Of a stretch of DNA of 64,000 bases, positions 18,033 to 26,180 are shown one piece after another (within the stretch, counting starts at the first letter, position 1; each line of letters opens with the position of its first letter). Both the position numbers and the translations under genes were made by a program. Source of the stretch: Pumilibacter muris (GTDB taxonomy: Bacteria; Bacillota; Clostridia; Christensenellales; Pumilibacteraceae); assembly GCF_943193045.1 (NCBI RefSeq), contig NZ_CALPCN010000001.1, positions 310,001-374,000 on the forward strand, read 5' to 3'. The notes under the pieces are model-generated. The model had not been told where the DNA came from. It made no database searches and worked only from the letters and a program-made list of their open reading frames with translations.

Positions 18033-19145
18033 TTAAAATCCGCGAAAATTACGAACGCATTCGCATATTGCGCTTGCGGCAGTTTTAATGTCGGTATCGG
18101 TAGTCTCTTGCGAAAAACTAATGCGCATACTGCCCTCTATGTGTGTCATACTTCTGCCCATAGCTTCTAATATGCGATTATTACGATGCTTTGAAGCGCA
18201 TGCGGAGCCTAAACCTATGAGTATTCCCCTGTCGCTTAACAGCCGTTGAATTATTTCGGATTTTATTCCCGCAACCGAAAAAGACAATATATACGGCGAA
18301 ACTTGTTCGCAGTCGTTAAACTCTACGCCTTTTATAGCCGACAATGCGGATTTCATGTTTTCGCGTAGCGCTCGGATTTTTTTATTGTCGTTGTTTTTGA
18401 AAACCGAAAGCGCTTCGGCAAAGCTTGCTATTCCCGCTGTGTTTTCGGTTCCCGAACGCGCTCCAAACTCTTGCCCGCCGCCGCACAATAGCGGATTCAA
18501 ACGCAAGCCGTTTCTAACCCACAAGCCGCCTATCCCTTTTACTCCGCCTATTTTGTGCGCGCTGACGCTGTATAAGTCTATGCCGAGTTCGTTGCAGTTC
18601 ACGGGAATTTTCCCTAACGCTTGAACCCCATCGCTGTGAAAAATTGCTTTCGGCGCAACCGATTTTGCGGAGACTGAAAGTTTTTTTAAATCGTTTATTG
18701 CTCCGGTTTCGTTGCTGCAATGTATAACCGAAATAAAAGTCGTGTTTTCGTCTATTTTTTTCAAAAAGTCGGCGTTGTCGATTCTGCCGTCGCTTTGCAG
18801 TTTAATGAATCGAACGTCGTATCCTTTGCTTATCAGCGCTTTTGCGTTTTCATAACCGGAAGCGTGTTCGCCCATAGATACCACAACATTGCCTTTTTTG
18901 TTTTTGACGCCGCTACCGTAAGCCCATGCGTTTGATTCGGTTGCGCACGAGGTAAAAAAAACTTTTCCGTTTCCGCCGAGTTGTTCGCTTATGTAGGTTC
19001 GGGCGCGTTCCACTTCGAAAGCTACGTTTGTTGCCGAAGTGTAAAGCGCGGAAGGGTTATAATACAGTTCTCTATAAAATTTTTCAATTACCGCTATTAC
19101 GCTTTCGAGCGGTTTTGTTGTTGCCGCGTTATCTAAATAAATCAT
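18033..19145 (-). CDS. cysteine desulfurase (NifS/NifZ-like), probable sulfur donor for ThiI
   Basis: A PLP enzyme that takes sulfur from cysteine as a persulfide. Family marks: YLDNAATTKP at the start, TSCATESNAWA, HSDGVQALGKIP, the Schiff-base Lys in SAHKIGGVKG, RSGTENTAGI, and the persulfide Cys in GSACASKHRN. The 370-residue length is normal. The adjacent downstream thiI, 31 bases away, suggests that it mainly serves tRNA thiolation. It overlaps the upstream hypothetical gene by 4 bases. Confidence 0.93.
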   Translation of the reverse strand: MIYLDNAATTKPLESVIAVIEKFYRELYYNPSALYTSATNVAFEVERARTYISEQLGGNGKVFFTSCATESNAWAYGSGVKNKKGNVVVSMGEHASGYENAKALISKGYDVRFIKLQSDGRIDNADFLKKIDENTTFISVIHCSNETGAINDLKKLSVSAKSVAPKAIFHSDGVQALGKIPVNCNELGIDLYSVSAHKIGGVKGIGGLWVRNGLRLNPLLCGGGQEFGARSGTENTAGIASFAEALSVFKNNDNKKIRALRENMKSALSAIKGVEFNDCEQVSPYILSFSVAGIKSEIIQRLLSDRGILIGLGSACASKHRNNRILEAMGRSMTHIEGSMRISFSQETTDTDIKTAASAICECVRNFRGF

Positions 19146-19753
19146 TGTTTTTTCACGGGGTTAAGATTGTTCATGCTTTTGTCCATTATGCTTATTCGCG
19201 GCAAGCTTCGCCTAATAGACGACACAAGTTCTTCGTTGGGTTCTATATGCAGCAAGTAGTCCTCTCCTTCGTTTCTGTATCGTACATACACTATTGCTTC
19301 TTCATCGTCGTAGTTGCAAACGGCGTATTGTTTTTTAAGGTTTTTTGACGCGGCGAACCGTTCGTAAGTTTCGCTTGAAATTTTGCCTATGGACTCTATG
19401 GAATCAAGTCGGATTGTGGCCATCAATTTTCTTTTGCTTCGTTGAATTACTCTTACAATGCGTAGTATGCCGCCGTTCAGAATATAATCGTATTCCGAGC
19501 TTACGTTTTTGAGATATCTGCCTAAAAACACAAAGGCGAGTACGAAAGGAGCGGCTGCAAATAAACTGATTGCCACGCCTAAAATGATGGTAACAATTCC
19601 GTTGCCTATGTTCACTCCGAAGCCGAGCAGAAAAAACAACAAAACAATTCCTATGCCCAACAAAACTTTTCTAAGCACGGATAAAATCGAGTTGCGTTTT
19701 CTGTGCTTGTCTATACTTGTGTTGTTTACGTTCTGTTCGCAGTAAAGTTCCAA
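19142..19753 (-). CDS. hypothetical membrane protein, two transmembrane segments
   Basis: I do not recognise a named family. After a short polar start, two hydrophobic segments (about 31-51 and 55-76) anchor the protein, followed by a soluble domain of about 120 residues with alternating strands (YILNGGILRIVRVIQRSKRK, then MATIRLDSIESIGKIS), a pattern seen in PH-like membrane-associated domains. The start is a TTG at 19753 after GAGGAA with 8 bases between. It is tied to the cysteine desulfurase by a 4-base overlap and follows the histidine kinase by 28 bases, so it may be co-transcribed with either. Confidence 0.7.
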   Translation of the reverse strand: MELYCEQNVNNTSIDKHRKRNSILSVLRKVLLGIGIVLLFFLLGFGVNIGNGIVTIILGVAISLFAAAPFVLAFVFLGRYLKNVSSEYDYILNGGILRIVRVIQRSKRKLMATIRLDSIESIGKISSETYERFAASKNLKKQYAVCNYDDEEAIVYVRYRNEGEDYLLHIEPNEELVSSIRRSLPRISIMDKSMNNLNPVKKQ

Positions 19754-19781
19754 AATGCGTTCCTCGCAAAATTATATTTTA

Positions 19782-20852
19782 TTAAGCCTTTTGCAACGTT
19801 CCGTTGTCTATTTTGTGTTTAGACGAGTCGAAAAGCGTGAGAGTGAATATAAATGCGGAACCCGCGCCTTTGTTGCTTTCCACTCTGATAGCTTCTTTGT
19901 GGTCGTCGATTATTTTTTTTACTATGCTGAGCCCTAAGCCTGTGCCTTTGCTCTTGTTGGGAGTTCGAGCTTTATCCGCCATGTAAAATCTGTCCCATAT
20001 AAGCATTTGGTCTTTTTTGCTTATTCCGAAGCCTTTGTCTTTAACGGCAATGTAAATTTTGTCGCCGTGCACATGGGTGGTAACGAGTATACGAGAATAT
20101 GCGGGCGAATATTTAATTGCGTTGTCTATAAGATTAACGAGCACTTGAATTATTTTGTCTTTATCGGCGAACACATAGTTTGCCGATTGCGCGAAGTCTA
20201 TATCGCATTGAAGTTCCTTTTTTACAAGGTTGGGTTCGAAACGTTCAACGATTTGTCGGATTACCGCGTTTATTTCAAACCGAGACATTACGAGCGGATA
20301 TTTTCCGGAATCCATACGCGACAGGTCGAGCATAGAAGTTATTAACGAATTTAGTCGTTTTGTTTCGTTGAGAACAATTTTAAGATATTTTTCGCTGTCT
20401 TCTACGGCGATTGTTCCGTCTAAAATTGCCTGTAAAAAGCCTTGCATAGAGGTTAGCGGAGAGCGCAGTTCGTGCGAAGCGTTCGCAACAAACGATTTTC
20501 GCATTTGCTCGAGGTTTTCGAATTCGTCGGCTATGTTGTTTATGCTCTTTGCAAGTTTTTTAAGCTCCTCGTCGGCAAATTTAATTTTTGTGTGTTCGTT
20601 GTATTCCCCGTTGCCTAATTTTTTTGCCGTTTCGTTTATGAGTTTTACCGGTTCGACAGTCAGTTTATAGCTAACGCTTATATGCACGGCGGCTTCGATT
20701 GCCGCTGCAACACATACAATCGCCGCAAGAAGCGCTTTTTGCAACGGCGAGGACATTTTCGGAAGCAAAAAAAACAACGGGCAAAATATTGTTGCCGCAA
20801 GCACAACCGCAAAAATAATGCTTCTGAAAACGTATTTATTGAACACTTTCAT
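19782..20852 (-). CDS. sensor histidine kinase (PhoR/WalK type)
   Basis: Partner of the response regulator encoded directly upstream. Two N-terminal membrane helices (about 8-30 and 38-62) are joined by a loop of only about 8 residues, so there is no extracellular sensor domain and the signal is probably read in the membrane. A HAMP-like segment (NETAKKLGNGEYNEHTKI) follows, then the phosphoacceptor His in NASHELRSPLTSMQGF, and the ATPase with NLIDNAIKYSP (N box), DKGFGIS (G1) and GTGLGLSIVKKI (G2). The 356-residue length is normal for this short type. Confidence 0.93.
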   Translation of the reverse strand: MKVFNKYVFRSIIFAVVLAATIFCPLFFLLPKMSSPLQKALLAAIVCVAAAIEAAVHISVSYKLTVEPVKLINETAKKLGNGEYNEHTKIKFADEELKKLAKSINNIADEFENLEQMRKSFVANASHELRSPLTSMQGFLQAILDGTIAVEDSEKYLKIVLNETKRLNSLITSMLDLSRMDSGKYPLVMSRFEINAVIRQIVERFEPNLVKKELQCDIDFAQSANYVFADKDKIIQVLVNLIDNAIKYSPAYSRILVTTHVHGDKIYIAVKDKGFGISKKDQMLIWDRFYMADKARTPNKSKGTGLGLSIVKKIIDDHKEAIRVESNKGAGSAFIFTLTLFDSSKHKIDNGTLQKA

Positions 20853-20855
20853 AAA

Positions 20856-21551
20856 TTATAACACTTCGAATTTATACCCCACGCCCCAGACCGTATTGAG
20901 TCGCCAACTTTTGCCCATACCCAACTTTTCGCGAATCCGTTTTATATGAACGTCAACTGTTCTGGCGTCGCCTTGATAGTCGGAACTCCAAACTTTTTGA
21001 AGCAGTTGCTCGCGCGTGAAAACCTGCATAGGCTGCGAGGCGAGGCAATGAAGCAACTCGATTTCTTTTGGCGGCATGTCAATAGGTTTTCCGCCGACTT
21101 TCACAATATAGTTTTTTATGCTGATATAGAGGTCGTCTAACTGAATGTCCGAATTTTCGGGCTCTTTCTCGGTTGCCGTGTGCGCCTGAGTGCGCCTTAA
21201 TAATGCTTTTATGCGCGAAAGAAGCTCTTGCGGCTCGAAAGGTTTGGTAACGTAATCGTCGGCGCCGTAGTCGAGCCCGCTGATTTTATCCATAGGTTCG
21301 CCTTTTGCCGACACCATTATAATGGGAACATCGGAAAATTTTCGTACTTCCGTAAGCGTCATATAGCCGTCCATTTGAGGCATCATCACGTCTAAAAGCA
21401 CGAGGTCGAATTTAGTTTCTTTTAAAAGTTTAATCGCGTCTTTGCCGTTGTGGCAAACGGAAGTGCCGTAGCCTTCTTTCACCAAATACAAAGTTAGCAG
21501 TTGACATATATTGTCGTCGTCGTCAACTATTAAAATTTTGCCGTTTGACAT
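20856..21551 (-). CDS. OmpR/PhoB-family response regulator
   Basis: Receiver domain residues 1-120 with the acidic pocket in ILIVDDDDNI, the phosphorylated Asp in LVLLDVMMPQMDG and the conserved Lys in DYVTKPFEPQEL; then a winged-helix output domain (about 135-230) with HCLASQPMQVFTREQLLQKV and VDVHIKRIREKL. The start at 21551 (MSNGKILIVDDD) is chosen because the reading frame upstream of it runs into the promoter. It overlaps nothing and precedes the kinase by 3 bases. Regulon unknown. Confidence 0.94.
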   Translation of the reverse strand: MSNGKILIVDDDDNICQLLTLYLVKEGYGTSVCHNGKDAIKLLKETKFDLVLLDVMMPQMDGYMTLTEVRKFSDVPIIMVSAKGEPMDKISGLDYGADDYVTKPFEPQELLSRIKALLRRTQAHTATEKEPENSDIQLDDLYISIKNYIVKVGGKPIDMPPKEIELLHCLASQPMQVFTREQLLQKVWSSDYQGDARTVDVHIKRIREKLGMGKSWRLNTVWGVGYKFEVL

Positions 21552-21585
21552 ATAAATAAAACCTTTTAACCGACTTAATATATAA

Positions 21586-21614
21586 ATTATACTAAATTTG
21601 TCGGCAAAATTCAA
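21586..21614 (-). promoter_or_regulatory. sigma-A promoter of the two-component operon
   Basis: TTGAAT (21614-21609), 17 bases, TATAAT (21591-21586), on the minus strand directly after the mutS2 stop codon. Confidence 0.8.
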
Positions 21615-21627
21615 GTGTTTAGCCGAA

Positions 21628-23994
21628 CTATTTTATTTCGGCTATTGTAACGCCTGTGTCGCCCTCTCCGTAGCGGCCGTAACGATACGACGCGATTTCG
21701 CTTCGCGTTTTTAAATATGCTTGAATACCTTTTCCGAGCGCTCCCGTTCCTTTGCCGTGAACTATGCGCATAATACTGCCCGATTGCGCCGAAATAATAA
21801 CGGGTTCGAGTTGTTCGATAGCTTCCGAAACCGTTAATCCCAAAAGCTTTAGCTCGATTGAAGAAGGTTCTGCGGGCGATTGAATAACTTCGCGTTTAAC
21901 TAACCGTTGTTTTTTCGCTTTTTCCGTTTGTTTTGTGTCGGAAGCAATGGGCTGCGCTAAATCGTCGGCTTTAACCGCAACTTGCAGATTGCCTACGCGC
22001 ACCTTGTACAGTCCTTTTTTATCCGCGAGCGCCAACAAAACGCCGTCGGAATCAAGCGATTTAACGACTACCGTTTGCCCTACTTTAGCTTTAGCGTCTG
22101 AAAAAGCTTGGTATGCGGGGCGTATTTTTTCGTCGCTTTCCCTTTTCACGTTTTCGAGCGCAGAACGTATTGAGCGCGCTTTCCGCAAGGCTTCTTCGTC
22201 GGCTGTTTTAATTGTCTCTTTGAGCTCTTCTATCAGTTCCGAAGCTTTCGCAACCATATTTCCTATTATGCGGTTTGTTTCGGCTTTAGCGTTGTTTTGT
22301 ATTCTTTCCTGTTTTTCCTCGATTTTTTTTCGTGCGGTTTCCAACTGTGCGCGTTCTGCGTTTAAGTTCTCGCGTTCCGTTTTTAACGCTTCTTTTTCGT
22401 TTTCAACCTGCATTTTGGTATACTGTGCCTGACGCAGTACGGTTTCGAATCTTGCCTGCTCTTCGGTTATGCTGTCTTTTGCTTGATTTAATATATAGTC
22501 GTTTAGTCCGAGAGTGCCCGCTATTTTTAAAGCGTTGCTTACTCCCGGTATTCCCACCATAAGTTTATATGTCGGTTTCAGAGTTTTTTCGTTGAATTGC
22601 ATGCAGGCGTTCATAAGCTTTTTCGATAGTAAAGCATATTCTTTCAGCTCGTTGAAATGAGTGGTTACTATGCCTTTGCAACCTATTAGTTCGAGATATT
22701 TAATTATTCCTACGCTGAGCGCCGCTCCCTCCGCAGGGTCGGTTCCGGAGCCGAGCTCGTCGAGAAGCACTAAGCTTTCGGGAGTGACCGAATTTGTTAT
22801 TTCCACTATGTTCACTATGTGAGCGGAAAAAGTGCTTAACGACTGTTCTATGCTTTGTTCGTCGCCTAAGTCGCAGAATATATCGTCGAAAACGGCTATT
22901 TCGCTTTCTTTTTCGCACGGTAGCATAATTCCGCTGTATGCCATTAGGCAACATAGCCCCACTGTTTTCAAGCATACCGTTTTGCCGCCCGTGTTAGGAC
23001 CGGTAATCACCAGCATGTCGTAATCTTTTCCCGCTTCAACGCTTACGGGAACCACTTTTTCGGGCGCTATAAGCGGGTGTCGCGCGTTTTTCAACGATAT
23101 TATGCCGTTTTTATTTAGCGACGGCATTGTGCCGTTAAAACTTACCGAATATGCGCATTTTGCAAAGATTATGTCGAGTTCGGTGCATCTGTTTAATGCG
23201 AAAAACAACAATTCGTAGCTTTGAGCAACATATTCGCTGAGTTGCGCCAAAATGCGCTCTATTTCGCGTTGTTCTTCCATTTGCAAGTAACGCAATTCGT
23301 TGTTAAGTTCCACAACGGGAAAAGGTTCTATAAAAACGGTGGAACCGCTGCTCGACTGGTCGTGTATTAAGCCCGGCACCATAGAGCGGCATTCGGATTT
23401 TACGGGAAGTACGAAACGCCCTGTGCGAACGGTTACCAGATTGTCTTGCAAGTATTTGCTAACGTTATTGTTGCGAGTGTAGCTCGACAGTTTTTCTTTT
23501 AATTTGGCATTTGCTCCGTGAATTTTGCGGCGAAGTTCGCGCAGTTTTTCGCTTGCGTCGTCTTTGAGTTCGTTTTCGCTTGCAACGGCGTCACCTATTT
23601 GCGTTTCGAGGTTTCTGTCGAGCAAAATGGGGCCGACAAGCTCTTTCAGCCCCGCAACGTCGTCTCCGAGCGCCGAAATATCGTTTTTCAGAATACGAGC
23701 GCAACGTAACACAGTTGCGGTTTTCAGCAGCTCTCCCGGTCTTAAAACCGCCCCCGCTTTCGCCTTGTCGAGAATTTCGGAAATATCGTCGAATTCCGAA
23801 ACCGGGCTTGCAAGATATTTATATTTAACAATGTACGCTTCGTTGGTTAGCGCAAGATTGCGATTTGCTTCGGCATAGTCGTGCGACGGCGTCAGCGCAA
23901 GAATTTCTTTTTTTGCGCGCGCAGAAACCGCGTGCCTACTCAGCCGTTCGCGTATTTCGTTAAATTCCAATACTTTTATTAGTTTTTCGTTCAT
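21628..23994 (-). CDS. mutS2: endonuclease-like MutS2
   Basis: A MutS paralogue without the mismatch-binding domains, tied to recombination control and, in Bacillus, to ribosome rescue. It has the lever/core region, Walker A GPNTGGKTVCLKT, Walker B LVLLDELGSGTDPAEG, a long coiled coil (about 510-640), a KOW-like segment and a C-terminal Smr domain (about 715-788). In the Smr domain the HGKGTGALG loop is kept, but the usual LDLRG start is read as LKLLGLTVSEA, so the Asp and Arg of that motif are missing. It is the last gene of the T-box-led pheS unit, with only 4 bases between it and the U32 gene. Confidence 0.95.
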   Translation of the reverse strand: MNEKLIKVLEFNEIRERLSRHAVSARAKKEILALTPSHDYAEANRNLALTNEAYIVKYKYLASPVSEFDDISEILDKAKAGAVLRPGELLKTATVLRCARILKNDISALGDDVAGLKELVGPILLDRNLETQIGDAVASENELKDDASEKLRELRRKIHGANAKLKEKLSSYTRNNNVSKYLQDNLVTVRTGRFVLPVKSECRSMVPGLIHDQSSSGSTVFIEPFPVVELNNELRYLQMEEQREIERILAQLSEYVAQSYELLFFALNRCTELDIIFAKCAYSVSFNGTMPSLNKNGIISLKNARHPLIAPEKVVPVSVEAGKDYDMLVITGPNTGGKTVCLKTVGLCCLMAYSGIMLPCEKESEIAVFDDIFCDLGDEQSIEQSLSTFSAHIVNIVEITNSVTPESLVLLDELGSGTDPAEGAALSVGIIKYLELIGCKGIVTTHFNELKEYALLSKKLMNACMQFNEKTLKPTYKLMVGIPGVSNALKIAGTLGLNDYILNQAKDSITEEQARFETVLRQAQYTKMQVENEKEALKTERENLNAERAQLETARKKIEEKQERIQNNAKAETNRIIGNMVAKASELIEELKETIKTADEEALRKARSIRSALENVKRESDEKIRPAYQAFSDAKAKVGQTVVVKSLDSDGVLLALADKKGLYKVRVGNLQVAVKADDLAQPIASDTKQTEKAKKQRLVKREVIQSPAEPSSIELKLLGLTVSEAIEQLEPVIISAQSGSIMRIVHGKGTGALGKGIQAYLKTRSEIASYRYGRYGEGDTGVTIAEIK

Positions 23995-23998
23995 ATCT

Positions 23999-26173
23999 TT
24001 ATTGAAGTTTTCTATGCGGATTTATGCGCATGCGCTTTAAAGAATACGGTTTTCCGTCGAGTATGCGTTTGTTCACTGCGTCAAACTCTTCTTCTGAGGC
24101 ATACGATAGGTCTATAAGTATACTTTTGTTTTTGTCGGAGGGAAAATTCACTAAGGGCGACGTAGGAGCTAATATTCCGTAGCAGTAATGTTCTTTTATT
24201 CGTCTGAATTCTAATTTTTCCCCTTTGTCGTCGGTTAAAGGAATAACGTAACCTTTGCAGTCGCCGCAGTTTCCGCCGTGATTTTTGCGCGGGCAGTGCG
24301 CGAAATGCATAAGCGGAGGTTTGCCGTATGCGTAGCTTATTCCGTCTAATTCATAATCGGCTTCGAGCGAGTTTATAAATTTGCCTGAGAACGAGTGGTT
24401 AAGGCGATTTAATCCGATACCTCCGAGTATCTTTTTTTCGCGGAAAAGTTCCAAATGAGATATATTGTTTGCCACAACCGCAAGAAAAGGAAGCGCGCGA
24501 ATTTTTTCTATTGTTTTTACGTCGTTTCCTCGAATTATAAACGGCAAATTAAGCAGAGCTTCTCCGTTTAATAAATTGCAGTCGTTTGCAATACGTTCGT
24601 TATCTGAATAATCGGACGGATTAAGAATAACGTAATCGAAATCAAATTTTATCTTTTTTAGGTCGGCGGCGCTTTGTATTTGAACAAATACGGAAGGCTC
24701 GGAATATTCAAACCAATCAATTTTTGGAAAAGAAAGATTTTGGCGCTTTACGGGCTTTTTGCGGTTTGATTTTAATAAGTCGTTTCTCATTGTTTCAACC
24801 GCGCTTTTGCGCAAGCTTTTTATTTGAGAAGCGGGAAAAAACGTTTCGGGCGATAATTCTACGTTAAGACTTTCGAGTGAAAATTCCGTCCCTCCGAGAG
24901 TTCCGATTGCGTTATACGCTTCTTTTTCGTCGAGCGCTTTGTTTTGAGCTTTTTCGGCGTTTATGTCGCTTTCCACTGTTACCGAACGGTTTTTGCAGTT
25001 CATACCGAGCACAGCGGGATTTCCCTCTTTCAGCGTTAAAGTTAAAGAAGCGGGTATGCGCGCGTCAAGCGAAAGCACATTCTTTTTGAGAGCGGCAGAA
25101 CTCGTAAAGCGCACTTCGTCGCCCGCTTTCACGTCGCCGCGAAACCCCGTAGGATTTCCGTCTATTGCTCCTCCGCCCGATTCTATGCCGTTGCGCAAAA
25201 ACTTTACGCCGTCTCCGTTTTCGAGTTTTTCGTTGGTTTCGAGCTTTGCTTTACCGCCTATAACGGCCGACACTCTCCCCACTCTATAACCTATGTGGTT
25301 TTGAGCTTTAGAATATATTATGTTTTCGGTGGGATTTATAAAGTAAGCGGAGCAGTAATCCCCTCTGTTGAAAACTTTTTTAAGACGTGAAAGCGCGTTT
25401 GCGTCTCTTTTTCCGTCTAACGCATTTCGGTAGACCGAAACCGTTTCGGCAACGTATTCTGGTGTGCGCAATCGCCCCTCGATTTTAAGGGAATCCACGC
25501 CCAAACTTTTCAGTTTCTCTATTTTATCCAAAAGACATATATCTTTTGCCGATAAAAAATAACCGCTTTCTTTGGAAAAGGAATATTTTTTGCGGCACAG
25601 TTGAAGGCATTTGCCTCTGTTGCCGCTGCAACCACTTACCAAGCTACTGTAATAGCAGTTTCCGGAATATGCGACGCACAAAGCGCCCTGACAAAAAAAC
25701 TCTATTTCAAGCCCCGTATTTCGCTTTATAGCCGCAATATCTTCGGCTATCGATTCTCTGGCAGCCACTATGCGTGAAAGCCCCAAACGTTTGACAAAAG
25801 CGGCTCCGTGAGCATTGCATATGCCCGCTTGCGTGCTCGCGTGCAACACGGCTTCGGGAACGCTTTTGTTGAGTTCGGCAATAAGCCCTAAATCCTGAAT
25901 TATAAAAGCGTCGGCGCCCGCTTGCAGAGCGTATTTTATCGCGCGCACGGCATCGGATAACTCGCTGTCTTTAATTAACGTGTTTACGGTAACGTAAACT
26001 TTAACGCCGCGTAAATGAGCAAACTCTAACGCTCGCGTAAGATTTTCGTTGTTAAAGTTACCTGCGTCGGCTCTGGCGCCGTATCTTTCCATTCCTAAAT
26101 ACACGGCGTCCGCTCCGCACACGACTGCGGCTTTCAACGCTTCGAAACTGCCTACGGGCGCGAGTAATTCCAT
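23999..26173 (-). CDS. U32 family peptidase with DUF3656 domain (RlhA-like)
   Basis: The N-terminal U32 domain shows MELLAPVGSFEALKAAV, GADAVYLG, and the U32 signature around EIEFFCQGALCVAYSGNCYYSS with CRKKY following; the C-terminal half contains DUF3656 and a further repeat-like region with the cysteine cluster HCPRKNHGGNCGDCKGY. Relatives include RlhA, which hydroxylates 23S rRNA C2501, so an RNA-modifying role is as plausible as proteolysis. Start at 26173: the Met that begins the family's conserved N-terminus, 7 bases after the pheT stop; a longer frame to 26212 would overlap pheT. About 724 residues. Confidence 0.92.
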   Translation of the reverse strand: MELLAPVGSFEALKAAVVCGADAVYLGMERYGARADAGNFNNENLTRALEFAHLRGVKVYVTVNTLIKDSELSDAVRAIKYALQAGADAFIIQDLGLIAELNKSVPEAVLHASTQAGICNAHGAAFVKRLGLSRIVAARESIAEDIAAIKRNTGLEIEFFCQGALCVAYSGNCYYSSLVSGCSGNRGKCLQLCRKKYSFSKESGYFLSAKDICLLDKIEKLKSLGVDSLKIEGRLRTPEYVAETVSVYRNALDGKRDANALSRLKKVFNRGDYCSAYFINPTENIIYSKAQNHIGYRVGRVSAVIGGKAKLETNEKLENGDGVKFLRNGIESGGGAIDGNPTGFRGDVKAGDEVRFTSSAALKKNVLSLDARIPASLTLTLKEGNPAVLGMNCKNRSVTVESDINAEKAQNKALDEKEAYNAIGTLGGTEFSLESLNVELSPETFFPASQIKSLRKSAVETMRNDLLKSNRKKPVKRQNLSFPKIDWFEYSEPSVFVQIQSAADLKKIKFDFDYVILNPSDYSDNERIANDCNLLNGEALLNLPFIIRGNDVKTIEKIRALPFLAVVANNISHLELFREKKILGGIGLNRLNHSFSGKFINSLEADYELDGISYAYGKPPLMHFAHCPRKNHGGNCGDCKGYVIPLTDDKGEKLEFRRIKEHYCYGILAPTSPLVNFPSDKNKSILIDLSYASEEEFDAVNKRILDGKPYSLKRMRINPHRKLQ

Positions 26174-26180
26174 AGCGCGG

